Part shown: piece after piece, positions 14,657-21,655 of the stretch
Position numbering within the stretch: the first letter of the stretch is position 1
How the letters are laid out: every line of letters starts with the position of its first letter
Assembly (NCBI GenBank): GCA_036563875.1
Contig: DATCLO010000204.1
Coordinates: forward strand, 1-29,142
From: ZC4RG29 sp036563875
Lineage (GTDB): Bacteria > Bacteroidota > Bacteroidia > Cytophagales > Cyclobacteriaceae
Reading direction: 5' to 3'
Length of the DNA stretch: 29,142 nt
The notes under the pieces: model-generated
Told to the model about the DNA's origin: nothing
The model's database searches: none
Seen by the model: the letters and a program-made list of their open reading frames with translations, nothing else
Made by a program: the position numbers and the translations under genes

Positions 14657-15154
14657 ATGAAATTCCTGTTAATCGTTACTGCTTTGATGTTTACCACAAA
14701 TGTTCCGACGGTGTACGACTTCACCAAGAATTCAATCGACGGCCAGCCGATCGAGTTCTCGCGTTACAAGGGTAAGAACCTGCTCATTGTGAACGTAGCG
14801 TCCAAGTGTGGCTTCACGCCGCAGTACGCCGACCTGGAAAAGCTGCATGAACTTTATGGCGATAAGGTTGTCATACTCGGATTCCCCGCCAACAATTTTG
14901 GAGGACAGGAACCGGGATCGAACGAAGAGATCGCTGAGTTTTGTCAAAAGAACTTTGGCGTGAAGTTCCAGATGTTTGAAAAGATTTCCGTCAAGGGTGA
15001 AGATCAGGATCCCCTGTATGCCTGGCTCAAGGAAAAAACCGGAAAGGAACCGACATGGAACTTCTGCAAGTATCTTGTAAAGGCTGACGGTACGGTGAAG
15101 TTCTTTGATTCAAAGGTCAATCCACTCGACAAACAAATATTGGACGAATTATAA
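14657..15154 (+). CDS. Glutathione peroxidase-family thiol peroxidase (first of a tandem pair)
   Basis: Reduces hydroperoxides, in bacteria usually with thioredoxin as donor. The 165 residues begin with a short hydrophobic segment that may be a signal peptide, suggesting export. The peroxidatic residue is Cys51 in ASKCGFTPQY (cysteine, not selenocysteine). Gln84 in FGGQEPG and Trp134 in TWNFCKYLV complete the catalytic set, and Cys96 in AEFCQKNFG is the expected resolving cysteine. An extra cysteine sits next to the Trp motif in both copies. The next gene is a paralogue starting six bases after this stop. Confidence 0.93.
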   Translation: MKFLLIVTALMFTTNVPTVYDFTKNSIDGQPIEFSRYKGKNLLIVNVASKCGFTPQYADLEKLHELYGDKVVILGFPANNFGGQEPGSNEEIAEFCQKNFGVKFQMFEKISVKGEDQDPLYAWLKEKTGKEPTWNFCKYLVKADGTVKFFDSKVNPLDKQILDEL

Positions 15155-15160
15155 TATAGT

Positions 15161-15736
15161 GTGAACAGGAAGATCATATTTCTGACTGTTCCTTTACTTA
15201 TCCTTGCCGGCATGGGTATCGCATCGTTTTTATCTGAAAAACTTTCAGCCGCTCGCGGATCAAAGAAGTTCGAAGGCTCGTTGTATGATTTTGAGATCCC
15301 GGCGCTTGACGGTACCCCCATCAACTTTTCCCGATATAAGGGAAAGAAACTTCTCATTGTGAATACGGCTTCCAAATGTGGTTTTACACCGCAATACGCC
15401 GACCTACAAAAGTTGCACGAATTGTATGGCGATAAGGTAGTCGTGCTTGGATTTCCGGCAAACAACTTTTTATGGCAGGAGCCAGCCGACAACGATGCGA
15501 TTGCTGCGTTCTGCTCGAAAAATTATGGCGTCACTTTCCAAATGTTTGGGAAGATTAGCGTGAAAGGCAAAGACCGCCACGACCTGTATCGATGGCTGGA
15601 AGGCATGACGGGAAAACTTCCGTCGTGGAACTTTTGCAAGTACCTTGTTAACGAAGACGCCACCCGTGTACAGTTTTTCCCCTCAAAAGTGAATCCACTG
15701 GATAAGGAAATTCTAGATCAAATTATTGGCAACTAA
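15161..15736 (+). CDS. Glutathione peroxidase-family thiol peroxidase (second of a tandem pair)
   Basis: A 191-residue paralogue of the preceding gene, sharing long stretches such as SKCGFTPQYADLQKLHELYG. It has a clear N-terminal hydrophobic segment (about 5-24), so it is exported or membrane-anchored. The catalytic set is Cys73, Gln106, Trp156, with resolving Cys118. The usual GGQEP reads LWQEP, replacing two glycines by Leu-Trp beside the catalytic Gln. The start is GTG, six bases after the previous stop; this choice keeps the signal segment. The stop overlaps the DoxX start in TAATG, so the genes are coupled. Confidence 0.9.
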   Translation: MNRKIIFLTVPLLILAGMGIASFLSEKLSAARGSKKFEGSLYDFEIPALDGTPINFSRYKGKKLLIVNTASKCGFTPQYADLQKLHELYGDKVVVLGFPANNFLWQEPADNDAIAAFCSKNYGVTFQMFGKISVKGKDRHDLYRWLEGMTGKLPSWNFCKYLVNEDATRVQFFPSKVNPLDKEILDQIIGN

Positions 15737-16137
15737 TGTTTAGAAGATTACTGCGCATTGCGCCCCTTTCTCTTGATTTTGGATTGCTAGTTCTCAGAGT
15801 TGCGTCGGCAGGTGTCATGCTCACGCATGGATGGCCGAAGGTCGCCAACTTCAATGAACGCTTCCACGCGTTTGGCGATCCCTACGGTCTCGGGTCTGAA
15901 ATCACATTCCTCTTTGCGGTATTGGCAGAATTTGTTTGTGCCATCCTTCTCGGTTTGGGACTCTTCACGCGTTATGCGTTGATCCCACTGATCATCACCA
16001 TGGCGACCGTCGTGTTTGTCGTTCATGCTGACGATCCCTTCGCCCGAAAAGAGGTCCCGTCGCTTCTGCTGACGTGCTTTGTAACACTCTTCTTCGTCGG
16101 ACCTGGCCGGTACGCGTTCGATGCGAGGATGCGTTAG
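15736..16137 (+). CDS. DoxX family membrane protein
   Basis: A 133-residue inner-membrane protein with four predicted helices. The opening DFGLLVLRVASAGVMLTHGW and the AEFVCAILLGLGLFTRYALI segment are typical of DoxX. Members have been linked to thiol stress, quinone chemistry and oxidative-stress resistance in other bacteria. The start codon overlaps the stop of the second peroxidase by one base, so it is translated with it, which supports a redox role. The exact function is not known. Confidence 0.88.
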   Translation: MFRRLLRIAPLSLDFGLLVLRVASAGVMLTHGWPKVANFNERFHAFGDPYGLGSEITFLFAVLAEFVCAILLGLGLFTRYALIPLIITMATVVFVVHADDPFARKEVPSLLLTCFVTLFFVGPGRYAFDARMR

Positions 16138-16256
16138 ATGTGCCTCCGGTTTCGCCCTTAAAAAACCCGGTGTTCACCGATAAACTGCCTCTGCTGCCCT
16201 GAAATGGATGGCCGGAGGGCCTTTTCTGTCGTTATTTCGGGTATAAATCAAACGCT

Positions 16257-17084
16257 ATGAGCAACACAACGACAGGGCAAAGAGGCCATCATCCGCATAA
16301 GGATAACAGAAGGATAGTCGGCATCGTCATTATCGCCGTAGGTACACTGATCCTTCTGGATAAGCTCGACTTCTTCGTGCTTCCGCATTGGTTGCTGACG
16401 TGGCCGATGCTCCTGGTGGTGATTGGATTCCTTGTCGGAGCGAAGCAAGGCTTTTCAGGGATCGGCTGGTTTGTGCTGATTTTCCTGGGAGCATTGTTCT
16501 TCGCCAAAGAACATCTGCCATTTGCGTGGGGCATGGAGCCGTTCATGTGGCCCATCGCGATCATCATCATTGGGCTGCTCGTTTTGTATCGCGGCTCGGT
16601 GTCGCGGCCGAATCCCCCGCCACGTGGCGACCATTATCGCAATCCATACAGGCATGCGCCGACGACTGAGGCTGAGTCGTTTTCAAAAGAGCAGCCTTCG
16701 ACGCCGGATCCTCAGCCGAAACAACAGGCGAAGGGCAGCACCGGCGAGGACACGGTTGATCTGACGGCCATATTTGGAGGTATCAAGAGAAAAATTTTCT
16801 CAAAGAATTTCAGGTTCGCGGATGTCACCGTCCTTTTTGGTGGTGCTGAGATTGATCTTACTCATGCGGACATCCAGGACCGTGCGACTATAGACATTAC
16901 TCAATTTTTTGGTGGAACAACTTTGATCTTACCCGCCAACTGGGCGATTGAATCCGACCTGGTGGCGATTTTGGGCGGCATCAACGATAAACGCGAGGTA
17001 GCCGCCTCTGCTGCACGGGATAAAATTCTCGTGATATCGGGAACGGCAATTTGTGCGGGAATTGAAATCAAGAGTTACAAATGA
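16257..17084 (+). CDS. LiaF-like membrane protein (LiaF-TM/DUF5668 plus C-terminal LiaF-type domain)
   Basis: The N-terminal half of this 275-residue protein has about four membrane helices with repeated LLxxIGxLxG-type segments (residues ~20-125), as in the DUF5668/LiaF-TM domain. A Pro/Gln-rich linker follows, then a soluble beta-rich region with repeated FGG motifs: IFGGIKRK, LFGGAEIDL, FFGGTTLIL, ILGGINDKR. Such domains occur in LiaF, the inhibitor of LiaS in Firmicutes cell-envelope stress sensing. Here the next genes are a DUF4288 protein and a LytS/LytTR pair. The stop overlaps the next start as ATGA, indicating translational coupling. Confidence 0.88.
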   Translation: MSNTTTGQRGHHPHKDNRRIVGIVIIAVGTLILLDKLDFFVLPHWLLTWPMLLVVIGFLVGAKQGFSGIGWFVLIFLGALFFAKEHLPFAWGMEPFMWPIAIIIIGLLVLYRGSVSRPNPPPRGDHYRNPYRHAPTTEAESFSKEQPSTPDPQPKQQAKGSTGEDTVDLTAIFGGIKRKIFSKNFRFADVTVLFGGAEIDLTHADIQDRATIDITQFFGGTTLILPANWAIESDLVAILGGINDKREVAASAARDKILVISGTAICAGIEIKSYK

Positions 17085-17449
17085 CAAAACTTCCAGAAGG
17101 CATGAATTGGTATCTTGCAAAGCTGGTTTACCAGATTGTCACCGGAGAAGGACGACACATGCCTCAATTTGACATACAATACAGGCTGATTCGGGCAGAA
17201 GACTCCGGCTGGGCACTTGAAAAAGCCCAGATTCTTGGAAAAATGGGAGAGACTTCGTTTTCCAACGTGAAGAATGAGTTGGTTCGGTGGAAATTTCTGG
17301 CCGTTGAAGACATTAGCAGAATCGCTTCGCTGGATGACGGAGAGCAACTTTATGGGCAGATTGTGGAGCCCGGCGATCCGGGAGAGTATGTTGCCATGAC
17401 TCGTGCAAAAGCTCGGCGCATCCTTGAAGCGCGTGCGCTTGGTCAATAA
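17081..17449 (+). CDS. DUF4288 domain protein
   Basis: A 122-residue soluble protein with the DUF4288 pattern: MNWYLAKLVYQI, the QFDIQYRLIRAED segment, a central helix with ALEKAQILGK, then VRWKFLAVEDISRI and DGEQLYGQI. The family has no known function. It is sandwiched between a LiaF-like protein (4-base overlap) and the sensor kinase, so it probably belongs to the same signalling unit. It has no signal peptide or membrane segment. Confidence 0.82.
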   Translation: MTKLPEGMNWYLAKLVYQIVTGEGRHMPQFDIQYRLIRAEDSGWALEKAQILGKMGETSFSNVKNELVRWKFLAVEDISRIASLDDGEQLYGQIVEPGDPGEYVAMTRAKARRILEARALGQ

Positions 17450-17471
17450 CACAACGATATACTTCGGCAGC

Positions 17472-18515
17472 GTGAAGCTTAAGGACCTTTTCCTGCGTGC
17501 CCGATGGTTCATCGTCGCCGCTATCGCGGCGTTCGGCTGGATCGGTTTCCACGCGTGGATACTTCATGCAAAACTGGGCATAGACTCAAGACTGGCGTGG
17601 CTCGACAGCGCCGTCAGCAATGGTTCAGTTCTCGTGATCACTGCGTTGGTCGCTGTAGCGCTGCGACGATACATGCCGGAAGGAGGAAAGCTGTGGTTCG
17701 CAATTGCCGTCAGTGTTTTTCTTTCGCTCGTATGTGTCTGGATTACCATCGAAGTTGTCATCCCCGAAGCAACCGGCAACTTCGAATACCAGGAAATTGT
17801 TTACCTGACCGGTCCCCTGCGCTGGAGCTTTAACTTTTTATTGATGGGAGGGTTGTGTGTTGCCAGCGTTCTGCATTTCCGCGTGCTTGATGAAAAGGCA
17901 GAGAACGCGCGCCAGAAAGCTACAGCCGATATGGTAAGAGAGGCCGAGTTGCAAAAACTTCAACTTCAGTTGCAACCTCACTTCCTTTTTAACTGCCTCA
18001 ACTCCATCAACGCCCTCATCCTCGTTCGTCCTCCCGAGGCACGACGAATGGTAGAGCATCTTTCGGAGTTCCTTCGAATCACTCTCAGGCGAGCCGACGA
18101 ACATTGGGTGCGATTGGAGGAGGAATGGAATTACCTTCAACTGTATCTTGAGATCGAAAAGGTACGGTTCGGCCATCGACTGGAAGTGGTGACGTCGTTT
18201 GACCAGGATGTGATGGACTGGAAAATACCAACGCTGGTGCTGCAACCTCTTGTGGAGAACGCCATCAAATTCGGATTGTACGGCACGACAGGAAGTATTA
18301 CGATATCATTGGACGCTCATCGTGTAGACGACCTTCTTGAAATACGCGTCACCAACCCTTTTAGTGAAGATGCACTTACAACAAGAGGCAACGGTTTCGG
18401 TTTGGCGGGCTTACGCCGGCGTATGTACTTGCTCTTTGCACGCAATGACCTGCTTCAAACGGCAGCCGTCAACTACGTTTTTACCGTAACTTTAAAAATC
18501 CCCAGGCAACCATGA
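17472..18515 (+). CDS. LytS-type sensor histidine kinase (HisKA_5 / HATPase)
   Basis: Membrane sensor kinase, 347 residues from the chosen GTG. Four membrane helices (about residues 8-140) form the sensor part. The phospho-acceptor box is LQLQPHFLFNCLNSINALIL with His170. The ATPase domain shows the N-box PLVENAIKFGLYG and the G-box GNGFGLAGLRRR. A GTG at 17403 would extend the protein by 23 polar residues and overlap the DUF4288 gene by 47 bases; I prefer 17472, 22 bases after that stop, because it starts just before the first helix. The stop overlaps the regulator start (ATGA). Confidence 0.92.
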   Translation: MKLKDLFLRARWFIVAAIAAFGWIGFHAWILHAKLGIDSRLAWLDSAVSNGSVLVITALVAVALRRYMPEGGKLWFAIAVSVFLSLVCVWITIEVVIPEATGNFEYQEIVYLTGPLRWSFNFLLMGGLCVASVLHFRVLDEKAENARQKATADMVREAELQKLQLQLQPHFLFNCLNSINALILVRPPEARRMVEHLSEFLRITLRRADEHWVRLEEEWNYLQLYLEIEKVRFGHRLEVVTSFDQDVMDWKIPTLVLQPLVENAIKFGLYGTTGSITISLDAHRVDDLLEIRVTNPFSEDALTTRGNGFGLAGLRRRMYLLFARNDLLQTAAVNYVFTVTLKIPRQP

Positions 18516-19243
18516 TCAGGACAGTCCTTATCGATGATGAACCACTGAGCCGAGAGATCGTGAAGTCATACCTGCAAGGCTACCCCGACTTCGAGGTGGT
18601 TGAGGAGTGCAACGACGGTTTCGAAGGTGTAAAAGCAATACAACAGCATCGTCCTGACCTGATCTTTCTCGACATACAAATGCCGAAGATTAACGGCTTC
18701 GAAATGCTGGAACTAATCGATGATCCGCCAGCGGTCATCTTTATCACGGCGTTCGATGAGTATGCCATCCGTGCCTTTGAGGCGAATGCTACCGACTATC
18801 TGCTGAAACCATTTTCCGAAGACCGTTTCAGGAAAGCCATCGAAAAGTTCAGGAGCCGGAAGGCGGACGAGCATTCGAAACAACTTGCCGGCACAATGGC
18901 TGATGCGCCTGTCAACCAGGAACGCATTGTAGTAAAAACCGGCACCAAGGTAAGAATCATCCCTGTGCGCGACATACATTATCTCGAAGCGGATGACGAC
19001 TTCGTGAAAATTGTAACCGATGAAGGAAGCTTCCTCAAGAACAAAACCCTTCAGTACTATGAGAAAGCTCTCGATCCAAAGCAGTTCGTTCGTGTACACC
19101 GCTCTTATCTATTGTCCGTAAATCGAATAACAAGAATAGATCCTTACCAGAAGGAAAGCCACATCGCCGTGTTAAGAGACGGAAAGCAGATACCCGTGAG
19201 TAAATCGGGGTATGCGCGACTGAAGGAAGTTCTTGGTATCTAG
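18512..19243 (+). CDS. LytTR-family response regulator
   Basis: A 243-residue regulator. The receiver domain (1-~120) has the acidic pair Asp8-Asp9, the phosphorylation site Asp54 in FLDIQMP, Thr79 in FITAF and Lys99 in LLKPF. The LytTR DNA-binding domain fills residues ~145-243, with IHYLEADDDFVKIVT and FVRVHRSYLLSVNRI as marks. It overlaps the kinase gene by four bases, so it is surely its partner. Targets may include its own operon upstream of 16257, but no paired LytTR site was identified there. Confidence 0.95.
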   Translation: MIRTVLIDDEPLSREIVKSYLQGYPDFEVVEECNDGFEGVKAIQQHRPDLIFLDIQMPKINGFEMLELIDDPPAVIFITAFDEYAIRAFEANATDYLLKPFSEDRFRKAIEKFRSRKADEHSKQLAGTMADAPVNQERIVVKTGTKVRIIPVRDIHYLEADDDFVKIVTDEGSFLKNKTLQYYEKALDPKQFVRVHRSYLLSVNRITRIDPYQKESHIAVLRDGKQIPVSKSGYARLKEVLGI

Positions 19244-19251
19244 GACTAAGT

Positions 19252-19267
19252 CGCAGATGCATCTGCG
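19252..19267. repeat. 16-nt perfect palindrome between the LytTR regulator and menA
   Basis: CGCAGATGCATCTGCG is self-complementary with no spacer; with flanking bases it extends to 22 nt with one mismatch. It begins nine bases after the regulator stop codon and lies just ahead of the menA promoter candidate. It may be a terminator stem, a protein site or a dispersed repeat. Confidence 0.55.
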
Positions 19268-19283
19268 TCTGCAACTAAATCAT

Positions 19284-19291
19284 TATCTTCG
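19284..19291 (+). promoter_or_regulatory. Possible -7 element of menA
   Basis: TATCTTCG differs by one base from TAnnTTTG and ends five bases before the menA ATG. No clear -33 TTG is seen at the right distance. If used, transcription would start at or next to the start codon. Confidence 0.35.
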
Positions 19292-19296
19292 CACGC

Positions 19297-20208
19297 ATGG
19301 CTACCCTTGAAACCAACCCAATAAAAGCCTGGCTTCGCGCGTTCCGCCTGCGGACTCTGCCGTTGGCCCTGGCTTGCATCGGCATGGGTGCCTTTCTCGC
19401 TGCCGGCGCCGGAGCTTTCCGTATGGACATATTCGTCCTGTGCACAGTCACAACTGTATTTCTGCAGATTCTATCCAACCTTGCCAACGACTACGGTGAC
19501 TCTGTGCATGGTGCCGATGGCGATCACCGTAAGGGACCAGCTCGCGCTGTGCAATCGGGCGCGATCTCAGCCGTGCAAATGCGCAGAGCGTTGTTTCTTT
19601 TTGTGGCCTTGTGCCTTGCGAGTGGGATAACATTGTTGCTTGTTGCATTTGGCCGCGATTGGAATGCGTTGCTGTTCTTCTTCCTTTTGGGTATCGCCTC
19701 CATCGTTGCTGCAGTCGCTTACACCGTTGGCAATCGGCCCTATGGCTACATCGGTCTTGGAGACATATCGGTATTGATATTCTTCGGATTGGTCGGTGTA
19801 CTGGGATCATCCTATCTCTTCACGAAACAGTTTTCCGGTGTTGATGTGCTACCCGCACTTAGCTGTGGATTTTTCTCTATGGCCGTGCTGAACATCAACA
19901 ACATACGGGATATTGAGTCAGACCTGAAGGCAGGGAAATATTCCATACCCGTACGTATCGGAAGAAAGAATGCGATTCGCTATCATTGGTTCCTGCTTTC
20001 AGCAGGGTGTTTGAGCGCTGTGTTGTACACAGTCGTCAACTACAGGTCGCCCTGGCAATGGTTGTTCCTGCTTGTACTGCCCGTGCTGATTCAAAATGGA
20101 TTGATGGTGTCAAGAAGGGCGCCTGCGGAACTGGATCCTGGGTTGAAGCAAATGGCCCTGGCTACACTCGTCTTTGTACTGCTGTTCGGCCTGGGGATTA
20201 TTTTGTAA
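19297..20208 (+). CDS. menA: 1,4-dihydroxy-2-naphthoate polyprenyltransferase
   Basis: Attaches the isoprenoid tail to dihydroxynaphthoate in menaquinone synthesis, in the inner membrane. The 303-residue UbiA-fold protein has about eight hydrophobic helices. The first Asp-rich motif is NLANDYGDSVHGADGD (NDYGD at 64-68) followed by KGPARAVQSG, characteristic of MenA; the second reads NINNIRDIESDLKAGK. Menaquinone is the normal quinone of Bacteroidota. No other men gene is nearby. Confidence 0.94.
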   Translation: MATLETNPIKAWLRAFRLRTLPLALACIGMGAFLAAGAGAFRMDIFVLCTVTTVFLQILSNLANDYGDSVHGADGDHRKGPARAVQSGAISAVQMRRALFLFVALCLASGITLLLVAFGRDWNALLFFFLLGIASIVAAVAYTVGNRPYGYIGLGDISVLIFFGLVGVLGSSYLFTKQFSGVDVLPALSCGFFSMAVLNINNIRDIESDLKAGKYSIPVRIGRKNAIRYHWFLLSAGCLSAVLYTVVNYRSPWQWLFLLVLPVLIQNGLMVSRRAPAELDPGLKQMALATLVFVLLFGLGIIL

Positions 20209-20311
20209 GCATTTAAACCTGTTGGAAGAAAAAAGGGTCTAATAGCAAGGCGTAATGCTGCAATTATTATTCGCGGCAAAGCGTTACGTAAGTACTAAAC
20301 ATTGAAATGCA

Positions 20312-20935
20312 ATGAATGCCCTAAAGGTTATTCTTCCTGTGGTGTGCGTGGTGGTGATCTCCTGGGGATGTGAACCGCAGCCGGACGATCTGAAGTTGGT
20401 CGATGAATTTGTAGTCTTTACAAACTACGACCAGAATGCTGACTTCGGCTCATATCTTACTTATTACATGCGTGAGGACACAATCGGGCTTGTATCAAAT
20501 TACCCCGGCGACGACACGATCGTTGTAGGGTCCGATTACGCGAGACCCGTTGTCGATCAGATAATGACCCATCTCAACGCACGTGGTTATCAGTCGGTCG
20601 ATTTCGACGAAAGTCCGGACCTTGCTGTCAAGGCATATGTGCTGAAGGATCTCAACATCTTTCAGGACTATGTCTATCCTCCCGGTTATTATTACCCTGG
20701 CTACGGATACTATTCATACTACTATTATCCGCCTTATGTGCAAACGTACGCGTACAACACAGGCGTTCTTGTTGTAGAGGTCATAGACTTGAAGAATATT
20801 ACACCGCAAAATCAAGTAGCCGTCATATGGACCGCTCATTTGGGTGATGTGTTCAGTTCGTTAAACCTGGTGCAGCAGACGCTTGACGCCATTGATCAGG
20901 CTTTCCAACAGTCGGCGTACCTCACGAGACAATAA
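20312..20935 (+). CDS. DUF4136 domain lipoprotein with a Tyr/Pro-rich insert
   Basis: A 207-residue exported protein. The N-terminus ends its hydrophobic core at VVVISWGC, a probable lipobox with Cys20, so it is likely a lipoprotein. The body fits DUF4136: FVVFTNYDQNADFGSYLTYY near the start, PDLAVKAYV in the middle and VAVIWTAHLGDV near the end. Between about residues 121 and 147 lies a run very rich in Tyr, Pro and Gly (for example YPPGYYYPGYGYYSYYYYPP). The next gene starts five bases after this stop and encodes a probable outer-membrane barrel, suggesting a shared envelope role. Function unknown. Confidence 0.82.
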   Translation: MNALKVILPVVCVVVISWGCEPQPDDLKLVDEFVVFTNYDQNADFGSYLTYYMREDTIGLVSNYPGDDTIVVGSDYARPVVDQIMTHLNARGYQSVDFDESPDLAVKAYVLKDLNIFQDYVYPPGYYYPGYGYYSYYYYPPYVQTYAYNTGVLVVEVIDLKNITPQNQVAVIWTAHLGDVFSSLNLVQQTLDAIDQAFQQSAYLTRQ

Positions 20936-20940
20936 TTTTT

Positions 20941-21549
20941 ATGAAACCCTGGCTTACCTGTTCTCTTCTTTTGCTCTTGTGCACCGTATCGGGCGTTGCG
21001 CAGGATTTTGATCGCTATTTTTACTTTACCTGGATGCCAAGCATGCCACTATCCAACACCGACTGGATAGACGAGAGCACCGGCAAAGGTGTTCGGTTTG
21101 GTTATCGAAAGCTGATCAGCGACAAGTTTGCTGCTGGTATCGACTACACCTGGGCAACGTACGACCAGTATTACCCGACTACAACATTTGTTGATGGAAC
21201 GAGGACAATCACAACTGACTATTTCAACTATGTTTACTCGTACGGCCTGACGGTCAGCGGGCAGTACTTTATGCCGTTCTCAACGGAGCGGGTGATGCCC
21301 TTTGTTGGCCTCGGCCTGGGTGCCCAGCTCAATCGATATTTCCAATACTATAACATATACACGGATGACGACCAGGTCTGGGGATTCCTCGGACGACCTG
21401 AAGTCGGCGTCTTGTTCCCCTTCGGCGGTAAATGGGGCGCAACAGTAGCGGCTCATTACACCTTTTCAACCGCCAAGAGCGAGTATTTCGGCTACGACGG
21501 CTTTAACAGCATCGGATTTAACGTCGGTGTTGTGATGATGTCGTACTAA
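20941..21549 (+). CDS. Outer-membrane beta-barrel protein
   Basis: A 202-residue protein with a signal peptide (hydrophobic core about 8-18, likely cleavage after SGVAQ). The mature part alternates polar and aromatic residues in the manner of small eight-stranded barrels of the OmpX/opacity type: FDRYFYFTWM, KFAAGIDYTWATYDQYY, PFVGLGLGAQLNRYFQYY, GATVAAHYTFSTAKSEYF. It ends in a hydrophobic strand (FNVGVVMMSY), as expected for outer-membrane insertion. It is paired with the DUF4136 lipoprotein. No specific function can be assigned. Confidence 0.8.
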   Translation: MKPWLTCSLLLLLCTVSGVAQDFDRYFYFTWMPSMPLSNTDWIDESTGKGVRFGYRKLISDKFAAGIDYTWATYDQYYPTTTFVDGTRTITTDYFNYVYSYGLTVSGQYFMPFSTERVMPFVGLGLGAQLNRYFQYYNIYTDDDQVWGFLGRPEVGVLFPFGGKWGATVAAHYTFSTAKSEYFGYDGFNSIGFNVGVVMMSY

Positions 21550-21643
21550 AAATCCGCAGAGACGGCCTTAAGGAGCGTTTTTCAGAATCGAAAATTCTCT
21601 CGCAGGATAATTTTTGGATTCTCAAAAATTCCCCGAGGGGTTC

Positions 21644-21651
21644 TATCTTTG
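21644..21651 (+). promoter_or_regulatory. -7 element of guaA, nearly abutting the start codon
   Basis: TATCTTTG is an exact TAnnTTTG match and ends four bases before the guaA ATG. A TTTG at 21613-21616 is 27 bases away, longer than the usual ~19-base spacer. The short distance suggests a leaderless or nearly leaderless guaA transcript. Confidence 0.5.
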
Positions 21652-21655
21652 CGCC

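Noticed and set aside
14657..15736. Selenocysteine in the glutathione peroxidases
   Set aside because: The peroxidatic position is an ordinary Cys codon in both genes and no in-frame TGA is present.
17403..17471. N-terminal extension of the sensor kinase from the GTG at 17403
   Set aside because: It would overlap the DUF4288 gene by 47 bases and add a polar segment before the first membrane helix; a GTG at 17472 fits better, though the longer form cannot be excluded.
21550..21655. Purine riboswitch upstream of guaA
   Set aside because: The gap is about 100 bases, lacks the conserved purine-aptamer loops I would look for, and the best promoter element sits immediately before the ATG, leaving no room for a leader.
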